A stretch of 64,000 bases of DNA from Piliocolobus tephrosceles (lineage: Eukaryota; Chordata; Mammalia; Primates; Cercopithecidae). The stretch lies in assembly GCF_002776525.5 (NCBI RefSeq), contig NC_045441.1, positions 70,471,438-70,535,437 of the forward strand, given 5' to 3'. Below are positions 32,459 through 45,455 of the stretch, piece by piece. Under the pieces are notes generated by a model. The model was given only the letters and a program-made list of their open reading frames with translations. It was not told the origin of the DNA and did not search any database. Every line of letters starts with the position of its first letter. Position 1 is the first letter of the stretch. The position numbers and the translations under genes were made by a program.

Positions 32459-33401
32459 ATGAAAAAATGCTGAAAACTCAAAAGGCCAGAGTGATTCTTC
32501 TCCAAAAGATCACAACGTTTCTCTATCAAGGGTGCAGAACTGGACTGAGGATCAGATGGATGAACTGACAGAATTAGGCTTCAGAAGATGCATGTTCTAA
32601 CCCAATGCAAAGAAGCTAAGAAACTTGATAAAAAATTAGAGGAATTGCTAACTAGAATAACCATTTCAGAGAGGAACATAACGACCTGATGGAGCGGAAA
32701 AACATAGCACAAGAACTTCATGAAGCATACACCAGTATCAACAGCCGAATTGACCAAGTGGAGGAAAGGATATCAGAGTTTGAAGACCACCTTGCTGAAA
32801 TAAGGCATGAAGACAAGAATAGAGAAAAAAGAATGAAAAGGAATGAACAAAGCCTTCAAGAAACATGGGACTTCATAAAAAGACCGAACCTATAATTGAT
32901 TGGAGTACCCGAAGGAGATGGGGAGAATGGAAGCAAGCTGGAAAACATGCTTCAAGATATTATGCAGCAGAACTTCCCCAACCTAGCAAGTCAGGCCAAC
33001 ATGCAAATTCAGGAAATACAGAGAACACCATTAAGATACTCCACAAGAAGAGCAACCCTGAGACACATATCTTCAGATTCTCCAAAGTTGAAATGAAGGA
33101 AAAACTTTTAAAAGCAGCCAGAGAGAAAGGCCAGTTTACCTATAAAGGCAAGTCCATCAGACTAACAGTGGACCTCCCAGCAGAAACTCCACAAGCCAGA
33201 AGAGATCTGGGGCCAATATTCAACATTCTTAAAGAAAATAATTTTAAACCCAGAATCTCATATTCAGCCAAACTCAGCTTCATAAGTGAAGGAGAAACAA
33301 ATTCCTTTCCAGACAACCAAATGCTGAGGGATTTTGTTACTGCTAGGCCTGCCCTGCAAGAGCTCCTAAAAGAAGAAGTAAATACTGAATGGAAAAACTA
33401 G
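32459..33401 (+). pseudogene. L1 ORF1p remnant
   Basis: The ATG at 32459-32461 starts the ORF1 region, which shifts frame early. The coiled coil is readable at 32689-32895 (INSRIDQVEERISEFEDHLAEI). An in-frame TAA at about 32893 interrupts the usual NL.LIGVPE motif, which resumes at 32896. The RRM and C-terminal domain continue in another frame to the stop at 33399-33401 (LPAETPQARRDLGPIFNILK, then FPDNQMLRDFVTARPALQEL). At least two frameshifts and one stop make it nonfunctional. ORF2 begins 93 bp downstream. Confidence 0.9.
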
Positions 33402-33494
33402 AACCAGCCACCACAAAAACACACCAAAATGTAAAGACCAATAACACTACGAAGAAATTGCATCAACTAGTGTCCAAAATAACCAAATAGCATC

Positions 33495-36400
33495 ATGAGA
33501 CAGAATCAAATTCACACAATACTAACCTTAAATGTAAATGGGCTAAATGCCCCATTAAAAAACACAGACTGGCAAATTGGATAAGGAGTCAAGACCCATT
33601 GCTGTCTTCAGGAGATGATTCTTACATGCAAACACCCACAGGCTCAAAATAAAGAGATGGAGGAGAATTTACCAAGCAAATGGAAAGTGAAAAAATCAGG
33701 GGTTGCAATCCTAGTCTGTGACAAAACAGACTTAAACAAAGATCAAAAAAAGACAAAGAAGGCCATTACATAATGGTAAAGGGAATAATTTAACAAGAAG
33801 AGTTAACTATTCTGATTATATATGCACCCAATACAGGAGCACCCAGATTCATAAAACAAGTTCTTAGAGAATTATAAAGAAACTTAGACTCTCATACAAT
33901 AATAGTGAGAGAGTTTAACACCCTTCTATCACTATTAGACAGATCAACGAGACAGAAAGTTAACAAGGATATTCAGCTCTGGATCAAGCGAACCTTGTAG
34001 ATGTCTACAGAACTCTCTTCCCCAAATCAACAGAATATACATTCTCCTCAGTGCCACAAGGCACTTAGTCTAAAATCAACCACATAATTGGAAGTAAAAC
34101 AATCCTTAGCAAATGCAAAAGAACGGAAATCATAACAAACAGTGTCTCAGACCACAGTGCAATCAAATTAGAACTCAGGAATAAGAAACTCACTCAAAAC
34201 CACACGAATTTCATGAAAATTGAACAACCTGCTCCTGAATGACACTTGGGTAAATAATGAAGTTAAGGCAGAAATCCAGAAGTTCTTTTAAACCACAAGA
34301 ACAAAGAGACAACATACCTGAATCTCTGGGACACAGCTAAAGCAGTGTTAAGAGGAAAATTTATAGCACTAAATGCCCATATCAGAAAGCTAGAAAGATC
34401 TCAAATCGTCACCCTGACATCACAATTAAAACAGCTGGATGGGCAAGAGCAAACTAATCCAAAAGCAAGCAGAAGACAAAAAATAACTAAGATCAGAGAA
34501 GAATTGAAGGAGATAGAGACACAAAATACCTCCAAAAAATCAACAAATCCAGGAGCTGACTTTTTGAAAAAAATTTACAAAATAGACTGCTAGTTAGACT
34601 ATTAAGGAATAAGAGAGAAGAATCAAATAGACACAATAAAAATGATAAAGGGGATATTACCATTGACCCTACAAAAATATAAAGTACATCAGAGAATACT
34701 ATAAACACCTCTATGCAAATAATGTAGAAAATCTAGAGGAAATTGATAAATTCCTAGATGCATACACCCTACCAAGATTAAACCAGGAGGAAGTTGAATC
34801 CCTGAATAGACCAATAACAAGTTTTGAAATTGAGACAGTAATTAATAACCTACCAACCAAAAAAAAAAAAAAAAAAAAAAAAAAAAAGCCCAGGACTAGA
34901 TGGGTTCATGGCTGAATTATACCAGAGATACAAAGAGGAGCTGGTTCCATTTCTTCTGAAATTATCCAATTAATTGAAAAGGCGGGACTCCTCTCTAACT
35001 CATTTTATGAAGCCAGCACCATCCTGATACCAAAGCCGAGAAGAGATACAACAAAAAAAGAAAATTTCAGGCCAATATCCCTGATGAACAGTGATGTGAA
35101 AATCCTTAATGAAATATTGGAAAACCAAATCCAGCAGCACAACAAAAAATTTATTCAGCATGATCAAGTCAGCTACATCCCTGGGATGCAAGGCTAGTTC
35201 AACATATGCAAATCAATAAATGCAATCCATCACATAAACAGAACCAAAGACAAAAAAAGCATGATTATCTTAATAGATGGAGAAAAGGCCTTCGATAAAA
35301 TTGAACCTCCCTTCATGTTAGAAACTCTCAATAAACTAGGTATTGATGGAACATGTCTCAAAATAATAAGAGCCATTTATGACAAAACCACAGCCAATAT
35401 CATACGGAATGGGCAAAAGCTAGAAGCATTCCCTTTGAAAACTGGTACAAGACAAGGATGCCCTCTCTCACCACTTCTATTCAACATAGTATTGGAAGTT
35501 CTGGCCAGGGCAATCAGGCAAGAGAAAGAAATAAAGGGTGTTCAGACAGGAAGAGAGGAAGTTGAGTTGTCTCTGTTTGCAGATGACAGGATTTTATATT
35601 CAGAAAACCCCATCATCTTAGCCCAAAAACTTATTGAACTGATAAGCAACTTCAGCAAAGTCTCAGCATACAAAATCAATCTGCAAAAATCACAAGCATT
35701 CCTTTACAATAACAATAGGCAAACAGAGAGCCAAATTAGGAATGAACTCTCATTCACAATAACTCCAAAGGAATAAAATACCTAGGAATAAAGCTAACAA
35801 GAGATGTGATGGACATCTTCAAGGAGAACTCCAAACCACTGCTCAAGGAAATAGGAGAGGACACAAACAAATGGAAAAACATTTCATCCTCATGGATAGG
35901 AAAAATCAATGTTGTGAAAACAGCCATACTATAAAAAGTAATTTATAGATTCAATGTTATCCTCATCAAGCTACCATTGACTTTCTTCACAGAATTAGAA
36001 AAAACTATTTTAAATTTCATTATGGAATCAAAGAAGACCCTGCATAGCCAAAACAATCCTAAGCAAAAAGAACAAAGTTGGAGGCATCATGCTACCTGAC
36101 TTCAAGCTGTACTACAAGGCTACAGTAACCAAAACAGCATGGTACTGGTACCAAAACAGACATGTTGACAAATGAAACAGAACAGAGACCTCAGAAATAA
36201 CACCACACACCAACAACCATCTGATCTTTTGACAACCTGACACAAACAAGCAATGGGGAAATGATCTCCTATTCAGTAAATGGTGCTGGGAAAACTGGCT
36301 AGTCATATGCAGAAAACTAAAACTGGACCCCTTCCTTACACCTTACACAAAAACTAACTCAAGATGGATTGAGGACTTAAAGGTAAAATCCATAACCATA

Positions 36401-37283
36401 AAAACCTTAGAAGAAAACGTAGGCAATACCATTCAAGACATAGGCAAAGACTGAATGACAAAAACGTCAAAAGCAGTTGCAACAAATCCAGAGTTGACAA
36501 ATGGAACCTAATTAAACTAAAGAGCTTTTGCACAGCAAAAGAAACTATCAACAGAGTGAACAGGCAACCTACAGAATGGGAGAACATTTTTGCAATCGAG
36601 CCATCTGACAAAGGTCTAATATCCAGAATTTACAAGGAGCTTAAACGTATTTACAAGAAAGAAACAACCCCATCAAAAATTGTGCAAAGGATATGAACAG
36701 ACACTTCTCAGAAGAAGACATTTATGCAGCCAACAAACATAAAAAAAAGCTCAACACCACTGATCATCAGAGAAATGCAAATCAAAACCACGATGAGATA
36801 TCATCTCATGCCAGTCAGAATGGCAGTTATTAAAAAGTCAGGAAACAATAGATGCTGGTGAGGCTGTGGAGGAATGGTAATGCTTTTACACTGTTGGTGG
36901 GAATGTAAATTAGTTCAACCAATGTGGAAGACAGTGTGGCGATTCCTCAGGGATCTAAAACTAGAAATACCATTTGACCCAGCAATCCCATTACTGGTAT
37001 ATACCCAAAGGATTATAAATCATTCTACTATAAAGACACATGGACACTTATGTTTATTGCAGCGCTATTTACAATAGCAAATACATGGAACCAACCCAAA
37101 TGCACATAAATGAAACTCCGGATAAAATGCTGTACATATACACCATGGAATACTATGCAGTCAAAAAAGGAATGAGGTCATGTCCTTTGCAGGGACATGC
37201 ATGAAGTTGGAAACCATCATCCTTAGCAAACACAGGAACAGAAAACTAAATACTGCATGTTCTCACTTATAAGTGGGAGTTGA
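33495..37283 (+). pseudogene. L1 ORF2p remnant with partly intact RT palm
   Basis: The ATG is at 33495-33497 and the stop TGA at 37281-37283. The endonuclease region (33495-34230) has several stops, for example after the DWQIG motif. A 29-base A run interrupts at 34859-34887. The RT is best preserved at 35261-35776: DGEKAFDKI, TGTRQGCPLSPLLFNIVLEVLARAI and the catalytic LFADDRILY box at about 35573-35599 all lie in one 171-codon frame. The Cys-rich C-terminal region is recognisable at 36874-37077 (MLLHCWWECKLVQPMWKTVWRFLRDL split by family domains) but in separate frames. No functional enzyme is possible from this copy. Confidence 0.9.
34859..34887. repeat. A29 homopolymer inside ORF2
   Basis: An uninterrupted run of 29 A follows ctaccaacc, where L1 normally has about 6-8 A. 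It shifts the reading frame and will be polymorphic in length. Confidence 0.93.
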
Positions 37284-37448
37284 ACATTGAGGGCACGTGG
37301 ACACAGAGAGGGGAACAACACATACCAGGGCCTATTAGGAGGTGGGGATGAGGGGAGGGAACTTAGTGGACAGGTCAATAGGTTCAGCAAACCACCATGG
37401 CGCATGTATACCTATGTAACAAACCTGCACGCTCTGCACATGTATCTT

Positions 37449-37544
37449 GTTTTTTTTTGTTTTTTGTTTTTTTTTTTTTAAGAAGAAGTAGGAATAGGGA
37501 AAAAGAAAAAACTTAAATGAAATATATGAGAAAGGAAAAAAACC
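37449..37544. other. T-rich then A-rich terminus of the sense L1
   Basis: After the 3' UTR motif cacatgtatc the sequence runs ttgttttttttgttttttg plus 13 T, then an A/G-rich stretch with several A runs up to the proposed TSD. The usual end is an A tail directly after the 3' UTR. Confidence 0.7.
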
Positions 37545-37552
37545 CATAATTA

Positions 37553-39063
37553 TGATGTACTGTATATACTGTCTACCTACTTAATATTAAAAGCTATCAT
37601 TTTAGAAATATATAGTTATATAACAGTTAATCTTATTTATTCCTGCTTCTAATAATTTCCTAAAACATAATTCAGGTGATATTGCACTAATTAAAATATA
37701 CATGTGCTGTATGTATTGTATCTATATACCTTTTGTTACAATATGAGTCATTAAGCTATTATGGCCACATAAGGATCTGACATTTGCTTTTCACTTTTTA
37801 TCACCTCATTGTTAGATCTTGATCTCTGTAGCATATTAGTTTTAATGAAAAAGAAAGAATATAATAAAATATGAGAACTTACTATTTGCCTTAGAAACTA
37901 TAAATATTAATCTAAGAATATAAAGTTAGGCTTCTCATGAAGACTACTCTAATAATGGAAATGTTTTGGTATTATGAAAAAAGTATAAGAAAGCTACTCT
38001 TAGATCAATGATAGGGCAATGCTGGATATTCTTGATTATTTGGGGACATTTTTCTCTTTCTCATTCTCAAATGTATTCCATGTTCTCACTCTCACTCTTT
38101 CTTGATCATCTTTTTCTATTTCTTTTTCTCCCACTTCACTCCTTCCTGTCACCACAGTCTGTCATTCCTTGGTCTCCCCATAGTATCCAGTCTGTCAGTA
38201 TGGATAGACAAAGACCATAAGCTTCGCAAGGTCAGAGACTGTGTCTGTTGACTCTCCACTTCATCCTGGTGCCTATTACATTGCTGTCACATGGCAGGCA
38301 CTCCAAATTGCTTGATGACTGAAAGAATTCTGAGTCTGACATAGATGTGAAGTAGACACTGTGTATGAATTTTAGGCTATGTCCAAAGAGTGTTTATTGC
38401 GTTAAATAATGCTCATTTGATTGTTGCTTTATTACCATTGTTATGCATTGTTTTATTAGATTTGAGTTGGTTCCTTGAAAGAGGGATGATGTTTTCTTTT
38501 AATTCCTTTAGCTAAAACGAACTAACTTTTGCACTCCCTTTCTACAAAGGTATGAGTATGATATGATAGCTTGAGACCCATGAATAGTTTTACAAGTTAG
38601 AGAGGACTCCCAGGCACTAGTGTAGAAATTTGACACTCATGCAAGCTGAATTTTCAAAGTGTCACTGAATATCTGATGATCATGTTGAAATCCTAGGCAG
38701 GGATTAGAAATGATTGTTTTGCCCATGGCCATAGGATTTGCTTTCTTTAACAGAAGACAATTCCTGAGAAAAGTCTCAAGTTCTGAAATGAAAATAATAA
38801 TAATTAATAATAATAATAAAGTCAGAACTTTACTAATGACATATTTACCTTTTCATGTCTTGTGTATTATAGAAAATTGTTCCTGTTATACGTATTGACT
38901 TAGTAAATGGGAACCTATTACTTTAACATGTAATTTATAACATGCTAAAGGGTTTGTTTAAAATAATAAAATAAAAATAGAAAATTAAAAAATTTTTCAA
39001 TTATATTGTCATTTCTTTGACATTGTCTTTCTTATCAGTAAAAAAAATCTTCCCAGTGTTTTT
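37553..39063. other. AT-rich unique sequence with an L2 3' fragment
   Basis: 38160-38330 resembles the sense 3' end of L2 (cataagcttcgcaaggtcag, gactgtgtctgttg, catggcaggcactc). An (AAT)n stretch is at 38789-38818. I recognise nothing else. Confidence 0.55.
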
Positions 39064-39399
39064 AAAAGCTATATATTTTGGCCGGGCACAGTGGCTCACG
39101 CCTGTAATCCCTGCGCCTTGGGAGGCCAAGGTGGGCAGATCATGAGGTCAGGAGATAGAGACCATCCTGGCTACCACAGTGAAACCCCATCTCAAGTAAC
39201 AATACAAAAAATTAGCTGGGCGTGGTGGTGGGCGCCTGTAGTTGCAGCTACTCAGGAGGCTGAGGCAGGAGAATGGCATGAACCCAGGAGGCAGAGTTAG
39301 CAGTGAGTGGAGATTGTGTCACTGCACTCCTGCCTGGGTGACAGAGCGAGGCTCCATCTCAAAAACAAACAAACAAACAAAAAATATATATATTTCAAA
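39064..39399 (+). mobile_element. AluY-like element, sense
   Basis: The body starts at 39080 (ggccgggcacagtggctcac) and ends in an (AAAC)n-containing tail at 39361-39383. gaggtcaggagatagagacc and atcctggctaccacagtgaa are of the AluY kind. An AT-rich TSD, roughly gctatatatttt (39068-39079) against aatatatatattt after the tail, is plausible but low in complexity. Confidence 0.92.
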
Positions 39400-39679
39400 T
39401 TGTACTGCTAAAAGGGTACCTAAACTAGCACTAATAAAAGTGATTTTAGGCAGAATATGCTCCTTTTCTTGGCTCTAACAGAAGATTTGTGCTTCTATCA
39501 GCTCCATGAGGACATGAAGTGAGAAGATAATTAGAAGGAACAACTCCTTTGGCAGATTACTTTTGTTTTTGCAATTTTTTCAGGTCTCACAGACGATTTC
39601 TGGTAGTATTACTGGCTAGTGTTTTAAGCATGCAGATTCTTGAGTTGTTTCCTAGGTCCTCACAGTTCTAGCTAGGGGA

Positions 39680-39850
39680 ACTTTCTGTACCTTAAACTCT
39701 TCATCCTTACAGTGGGAATAATTAAAATAATAACAACAACAATAATAACATTATTATATAGAGTTGCTATAAGGCTGAAAGGAGTTAACATATGTAAAAC
39801 CTTCCCAACAATGCCTGTAACATATTAAGTACTTAGGTTGTACCTGGAAT
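39680..39850 (+). repeat. MIR SINE fragment, sense
   Basis: The MIR 3' half pattern is visible: ccttaaactcttcatcctta, then gtgggaataat, gttgctataaggctgaaagg and acatattaagtact. An (AAC/AAT) stretch expands its middle at 39727-39752. Confidence 0.65.
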
Positions 39851-40379
39851 CTAATTTGTATCAGTAAGTCTTAGCTAATTATCACCAGATAATTATCATC
39901 ATCACCATAATTACACAAAATACTTTCTACTGGTGTTTCTAATAGTCTTTAGTTGATTTCCAAAAATAAAAAAATAAAACTAGTTCCTTAAAACCAAGTC
40001 ATCCTCTTGGTATTCTTTTATTTAAAAAAATAATATGTGACTTATTATATGACTCATTTATTTATGTTGTGAGATCTATTTAGGCTAAATTAAATGCATT
40101 TAGTTTAATATTCGTGAATGAAAGTGATTTTGTTTTTAACTGCTCACTGCAATGCAAAAAAAGCTCCTGAACAATTAACCTAGATTCATATAATTTGCAG
40201 TTTTTTGCTTTTTCTAGTATTAATCTTTTTGCTGAACCCACAAAAATGTTCTCACTCTTGTGTGTTTCAGTTTCATTTCATTGTCTTTTTGCTTTCAGGT
40301 GGAGACCAATTCAAAGCCACACATTTCATGCTGTGATAGTACTTTTCCAGTGTTAAAAAGAAAGGAAGAAAATTAACAT

Positions 40380-40530
40380 TGACTTCAATTTTACTTATAT
40401 TCTTATTTAACAACCTCTTGAGACAGATACTATCTTCACTTTATGAGGAAGTATGAAGGTGCTGAGGTCACACAAATAATAAATGTTAGAGCTTGGTGAA
40501 AATTGAGATCATCTGACTCTGAGGGAGTGA
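40380..40530 (-). repeat. Possible MIR/MIR3 fragment
   Basis: The segment ttatgaggaagtatgaaggt, then tgaggtcacacaaataataa and tcatctgactctgagg resembles the antisense core of MIR-type SINEs. It is strongly diverged. Confidence 0.45.
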
Positions 40531-42051
40531 TCATTTCTCCAAGTCACAGCACACAGTTCCCAGATATGGACAAAGATTCATCCAAAGGAACACTGGAAAA
40601 CTTTATTTGGTCAGAAATAAATTGCTAAAGCTTACTTTCTTGGTGATTGTCCTGGAGAAATAGCATCAATCATCTTAAGTGAATTTGCATCTTGGCAAGT
40701 GTATGAAAATATGTGTATCTGTGTGTGGGAAGAGAGAACAGCATTGTTATTGACATAATTTTGATGCTAATAAACATTTGGGCCACACCTCCTATTGTTG
40801 CTGCGCATGATGGCCCTTGGCAGGACTGGATCTGCCTTTCTGTGGTCTGAAAATAGCTCTGAAAATGTCACGATCTGCTGTTTTCCCCTCAGGTGAAGGC
40901 AGCCTGATCTACATAGGTAAATGAAGTGGAAGATTAAGTAATTATTTTCAGAATTTGATTAATGTGGAAAATCAACATGAAAAATTTTAGCATCTCGAGC
41001 TTTTTTTCCCCTCAATTGTACATGTTTAAACCTTAATTAAGTAAATATTTCCTTAGTCTTTTCTGTGATTTTGACACCAGAATTGAAGAGGACAGCGTAC
41101 AAGCAATTCTAAAAGGGGTTTTAAAAACTCCTGAAACAAAAGATGTTAAGTGTGGGCCATACAGCCATAGTGGTATTCAGCCTGAGACAGTGAGGGTCAA
41201 GGAACACAGGCATTGGTCCTAAGGCCACACCATCATGTCTTCTGGTTCTCAGCCCCACTCTCCATCAGTGTTCCACTTCATCTGTTTACACAGCTGACTG
41301 CTCCATCTTTCAGACTGTGTGGAGCTCCTTCGTATCTCCAGTCACAGCCTTGTCTCTGGGACTGGTCAGCTTCTAAAATGGCCATCCTTATTCAAAAAGT
41401 CTTGTACTCTCAAAGACTTTGTACTTTGCCCTTAAAGTGTAAATCCTCCATAGCAGCTAAGGAATAACTTTACTATTATAAATTAATAATAATAATTCAA
41501 TAATTATCTGTGAAAATTTGCAATAATTTATATTGTTTTGAAGAGTTTAAGCTATATTCCTCCATGTGCCTTCCACTTTTGGCCAATGCCCTGGCTACCA
41601 CTTCCTTGGGAGCCTCCATTCTCTGCTGTATCCTTTAGTAACTGAATGGGGCTCAATCTAGGGTGGGAAGAGGGCGATACCTACAGGTCATTGTTCTGAT
41701 CTTAGATTCTTGCCAGAGAATGAAACTCTTGGATGTAATCATCAGATGTCAGAGATGGAGCTGGTGGAGGAGATAGGCAAAGGAGGGGAGTTAAATGCAA
41801 TAAAAAGGAGAATGTGTGCATATATGTGTGCCCACAAGTAATAACTGCTAATTTTATTCAATTTTTTAATCTAGGAATATGGTAGTAGCCAGTAGCCTCA
41901 AGCCTCTTCCTTGTAGCCTTCTTTTTTTTAGACCATGTATCTCTAAAACTAATTTTTTTTAAAAGTTACTCTTTACACATTTTAGATCTTCATAATATTT
42001 TATAATAAATTGAAAAAAATTGAAAATAATGAGAAAGTATGTTAAGTTCAG
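40531..42051. other. Unique sequence, no feature recognised
   Basis: No gene is supported. An 84-codon frame at 41213-41467 has no motif. Confidence 0.5.
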
Positions 42052-42374
42052 TACAGTCTTCTCTCAGTATCCATCAGGGATTGGTTCCAGGACCCCCTTG
42101 GATACCAAAATCCACGACTGCTCAAGTCCCTTATATGAAATGGTGTTGTATTTGCATGTGACTTTTGCATATTCTCCTGTATATTTTAAGTCATCTCTAG
42201 ATCACATGTAATATCTAAAACAATGTAAAACTCTGTAAATAGTTGCTATACTATATTTTTATTTGTATTATTTTTACTGCTATATTGTTATTTTCATTTT
42301 TTATTTTTAATATTTTGATCCACAGTTGGTTGGATCCATGGATATGAACTCACAAATACAGAGGGCTGACAGTA
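42052..42374 (+). mobile_element. Tigger/MER2-like nonautonomous DNA transposon
   Basis: The 319-bp body at 42054-42372 has inverted ends: cagtcttctctcagtatcc at the left and the complement of ctgtcagccctctgtattt at the right (about 14 of 19 positions compatible). It is flanked by TA on both sides (42052-42053 and 42373-42374). The inner sequences ggttccaggacccccttgg and ccacagttggttggatccat are hallmark blocks of a pogo-related human MITE. It has no coding capacity. Confidence 0.82.
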
Positions 42375-45285
42375 TATTATAAATACTGACAGCAAGAAGT
42401 AAAATTTTCCATTACTCTTTTACATGTATTCAAAGAAATACCAAAAAAAAAATGCATAAGTAGTTTGATAACCATCATCTGTCTAAATATTTATGTGGAT
42501 TTATGTATATATGTATATGTATACATATATATGTAAAATCTAATGTAATAATTGAAACATTTACATTATTCTTTATTTTCCCTCAAATTTGTACTCCCAT
42601 TCCACTTTCTGCAAAAATGTTTGTCCCAATGTAATATAATTTTATGCTTGCAGGATTTTTGTTGATCACCCTATCATACTTCTGTACAACAAAAATTATT
42701 TATAAATTAACTTTTTATATAACCCAAGATTTTAAGTATTAATCTTTTCTGTGTTGTTATATTATAAATATTATCATATAATTGATCAAAACAACATAAA
42801 TGATCACAAATTTTGCAGATAATTATTGAATTATTATTATTAATTTATAATAGGTTGTTTCTTAGCAGCTGTGGAAGATGTACACTTTCGGGGGCAATGA
42901 CCATGAGAGGGCTGTTTTGTGACATGGAAGACTGGCGAATGGGAGAGGGAGAGAGAAAGGAGAACTTGCACCTCAGTGACTCTACAGGCAGATAAAGTTT
43001 CAGACAGAATATATATAGGAATTGAGGACCTTGAAATTATTTTTTAAATTCTGACTTTTTCAAAGTAATGTACTGTACTTTGAAGAGCCCTGCTGTAAGC
43101 TTTAGTTCTTGTGTTAGATTTTCTTTTTTCTCTACACTGCAAGCAAAGGAGTTCCATTTGAGTCTCTTCCCAACCATCAGTGATAGAAACAACGTTCTTT
43201 TCTTGACTACATAATGGCTGAGAGAGCTTCTGTTTGTTCCCACAGTAGTTTACTGTCCATTCCTTATACGTTTCCCAAATAGAGTCCCCTTAAATCCTCT
43301 TTCCTCTCTCAGGGCTTCTGCCATGTAATCCATGATTGTGAATTCACTAAGGTTACAAATATTAACATTTTTGCTATAAGACATTCTGAAAGATATTCTA
43401 AAATTAAGTCAATGTAATCAGGTACTCAAAAAGCTTACAATGTAGTAGAAGAAATAGGATATATACACAAGTCACTAGGCAGAGATGGGAAGCTAAGGTA
43501 TTATAGATGGGTGGATGGGGAGGGGGCAGATGACAGGTGGAGATGGCCCAGAATGTCAAAGCACAATGTGTCACCAGAGAATGGGAGTTGTCCAATCTGC
43601 CTGGAGCACAGACCAAGCTTAAGAACAGGATTTCTGTATCTGCAGTTCAAAGTATATCTGTAGAACAAATGTTAAAAAGTGTTTTTGAAAAAGAGCTAGT
43701 GACTGTGTTAGTTTTGTTTGAATTGTCAGTTTTGAAGTCAAGTAAGTAAAGAAAATGCTAATATGCTAGATTTTTTAAAAAATCAGACTTCTTCATTATA
43801 GAATGTATTAATTCCCACCAAAGTTTCATACATTAGGGAAAGCCAGGAGAGATGATAACACAAAATTATTTCCAGCTCATTTTTTTTTCTTTCTTGAAGG
43901 ATATCTAGTTAAAGAGGCTGAGGAAGAGGCTTAGAAAGAGCAGTTTCAGAAATAGTTAGATGTAAGGAAGCAAAGATATTCTGGAGTCAGGTTGCTAAAG
44001 TATAACATGTGGAATTGCTTTGGTAAGTGGTGAAAATCATTGATGGCTTTGGCAAGATTGCTCACAAGTTGAGATGTAATATGGCTAACCTGGTGGTCTG
44101 TGTGAGGTGAGGGATGAACTAGCAGGGGGTACAGAGGAAAAAAAAAACACCAAGACAAGAAGTATTAAACAATTGCACAAGGAAAAAGTAGAAGTATATA
44201 TCTACAGTTGGGTAGTTTGAGTATAGTTGAAGTGGGAACAGAGAGAAATGTATACGTATGTGCACACACATACACACGACCATTTGCAAAAGTTGAAACT
44301 TTTAGTTAACTTGATGTTGAGGCTTCTTTTTTTTTCCAATTTACTTTTACTTTTGTGATGTTAAATCAGAAGTTTAACTTTTGTCTCCTTTGAGTTTATA
44401 TTCGAATAAAACAAAAATTCTTATCTAAAAACACAAAACATCAGGACAAAAGAGCTGTTTAATTTTTTTGATGTTTTCAATGTTGATATTTTTTCCAAGA
44501 GGTAGAGAAATATCTCTGGATGGTTATCTAAAATTTATAATTTTTGTACAGATACAGTATATAGGGCAGTGTCATAGTTTTAATGTTGAAAAAGCATTCT
44601 TTTTAAACTATAGCAAATTATAAAGTATTTATATACATAATATGGCAATATCACTTCAGGAATTCACAATTTTACAAACTAAAATAAGAAAAAAAGTCAA
44701 TTTAAATACAACATTTAATTATTTAGGTGGTTTACCCTATCTCCCATTTATTTAGTCTGGTTGCTTTGGTATATCTTTAGATTGGATAAGATTTGTTCTC
44801 TTCTTATTATAGGAAATCTACTCTAGCATTTTAGATATACATTGTTTAGCACATTGTTTGTGTAATGGTTTAGCAAAAATTATAGCTTTATCCCTATTAA
44901 TATAAATCAGAATGATTAATTAGCCCAATCAAATATAAAAATGCAATCCTTAATTGGTTCTTATTGTAAATGACCCACAAACAACAGTTTCAACCACCTT
45001 CAGAATAAAAAATAAAACACTTAAGCAAGCATAGTAACACTTAATAGAGCACAGTAATTTGACAGCTAATGATTTGACCAATTGTATTGAGATTTGATAT
45101 GACATTTTGATAGAGAACACTGTAGCCTGTTTAATTATTGAGTAATGCATACCATGAACTCTTAACAATGAACATTTATTTTCCTGTGATAAACTGACAT
45201 TAAGTAAGAAATAGCACAATGCTAAAATAAATTATCTTAAAATAAAATTCAGATCAAGAATAATCATAACAATAATACGTAATAA
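42375..45285. other. Unique AT-rich sequence
   Basis: A TATG/TATA-rich tract is at about 42500-42535. 43490-43535 is G-rich with a ggatgggg repeat-like pattern. No gene or mobile element is recognised. Confidence 0.5.
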
Positions 45286-45289
45286 TGGC

Positions 45290-45455
45290 CCCGATTTATG
45301 AGTATTTACTATGTGTCAGTAGCTTCAGATACAGTAGCTTAATCGTCAAATAGTTTTGCCTGCTGGAAATTATCACACCATTTACAGGTGGCAAAACAGG
45401 CTTAAATAATTTAAATGAAAACCCAAGTCCCACAGTAGGTAGCCTTTCTAATATT
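45290..45455 (-). repeat. Possible MIR-type fragment
   Basis: gagtatttactatgtgtcag followed about 80 bp later by tttacaggtggcaaaacagg and aacccaagtcccacagtagg resembles the MIR3/MIR antisense pattern. It is weakly conserved. Confidence 0.5.

Larger units (their letters stand above)
31124..37552 (+). mobile_element. Full-length L1, sense, with unusual 3' end
   Basis: The body starts at 31132 (ggggagcagggg then aagatggccgac, the L1 5' terminus) and has a 5' UTR to 32458, ORF1 32459-33401, ORF2 33495-37283 and a 3' UTR to about 37448. A short TSD, cataatta, is proposed at 31124-31131 (immediately before the first G) and 37545-37552. The terminal part 37449-37544 is a T-rich tract followed by A-rich DNA instead of a plain A tail. 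All frames are broken. It is the only large L1 in the window facing right. Confidence 0.9.

Noticed and set aside
35261..35776. 171-codon frame with an intact reverse-transcriptase FADD box, possibly a functional RT
   Set aside because: It is one fragment of an L1 ORF2 broken by stops and frameshifts up- and downstream, including a 29-A run. No complete enzyme can be made.
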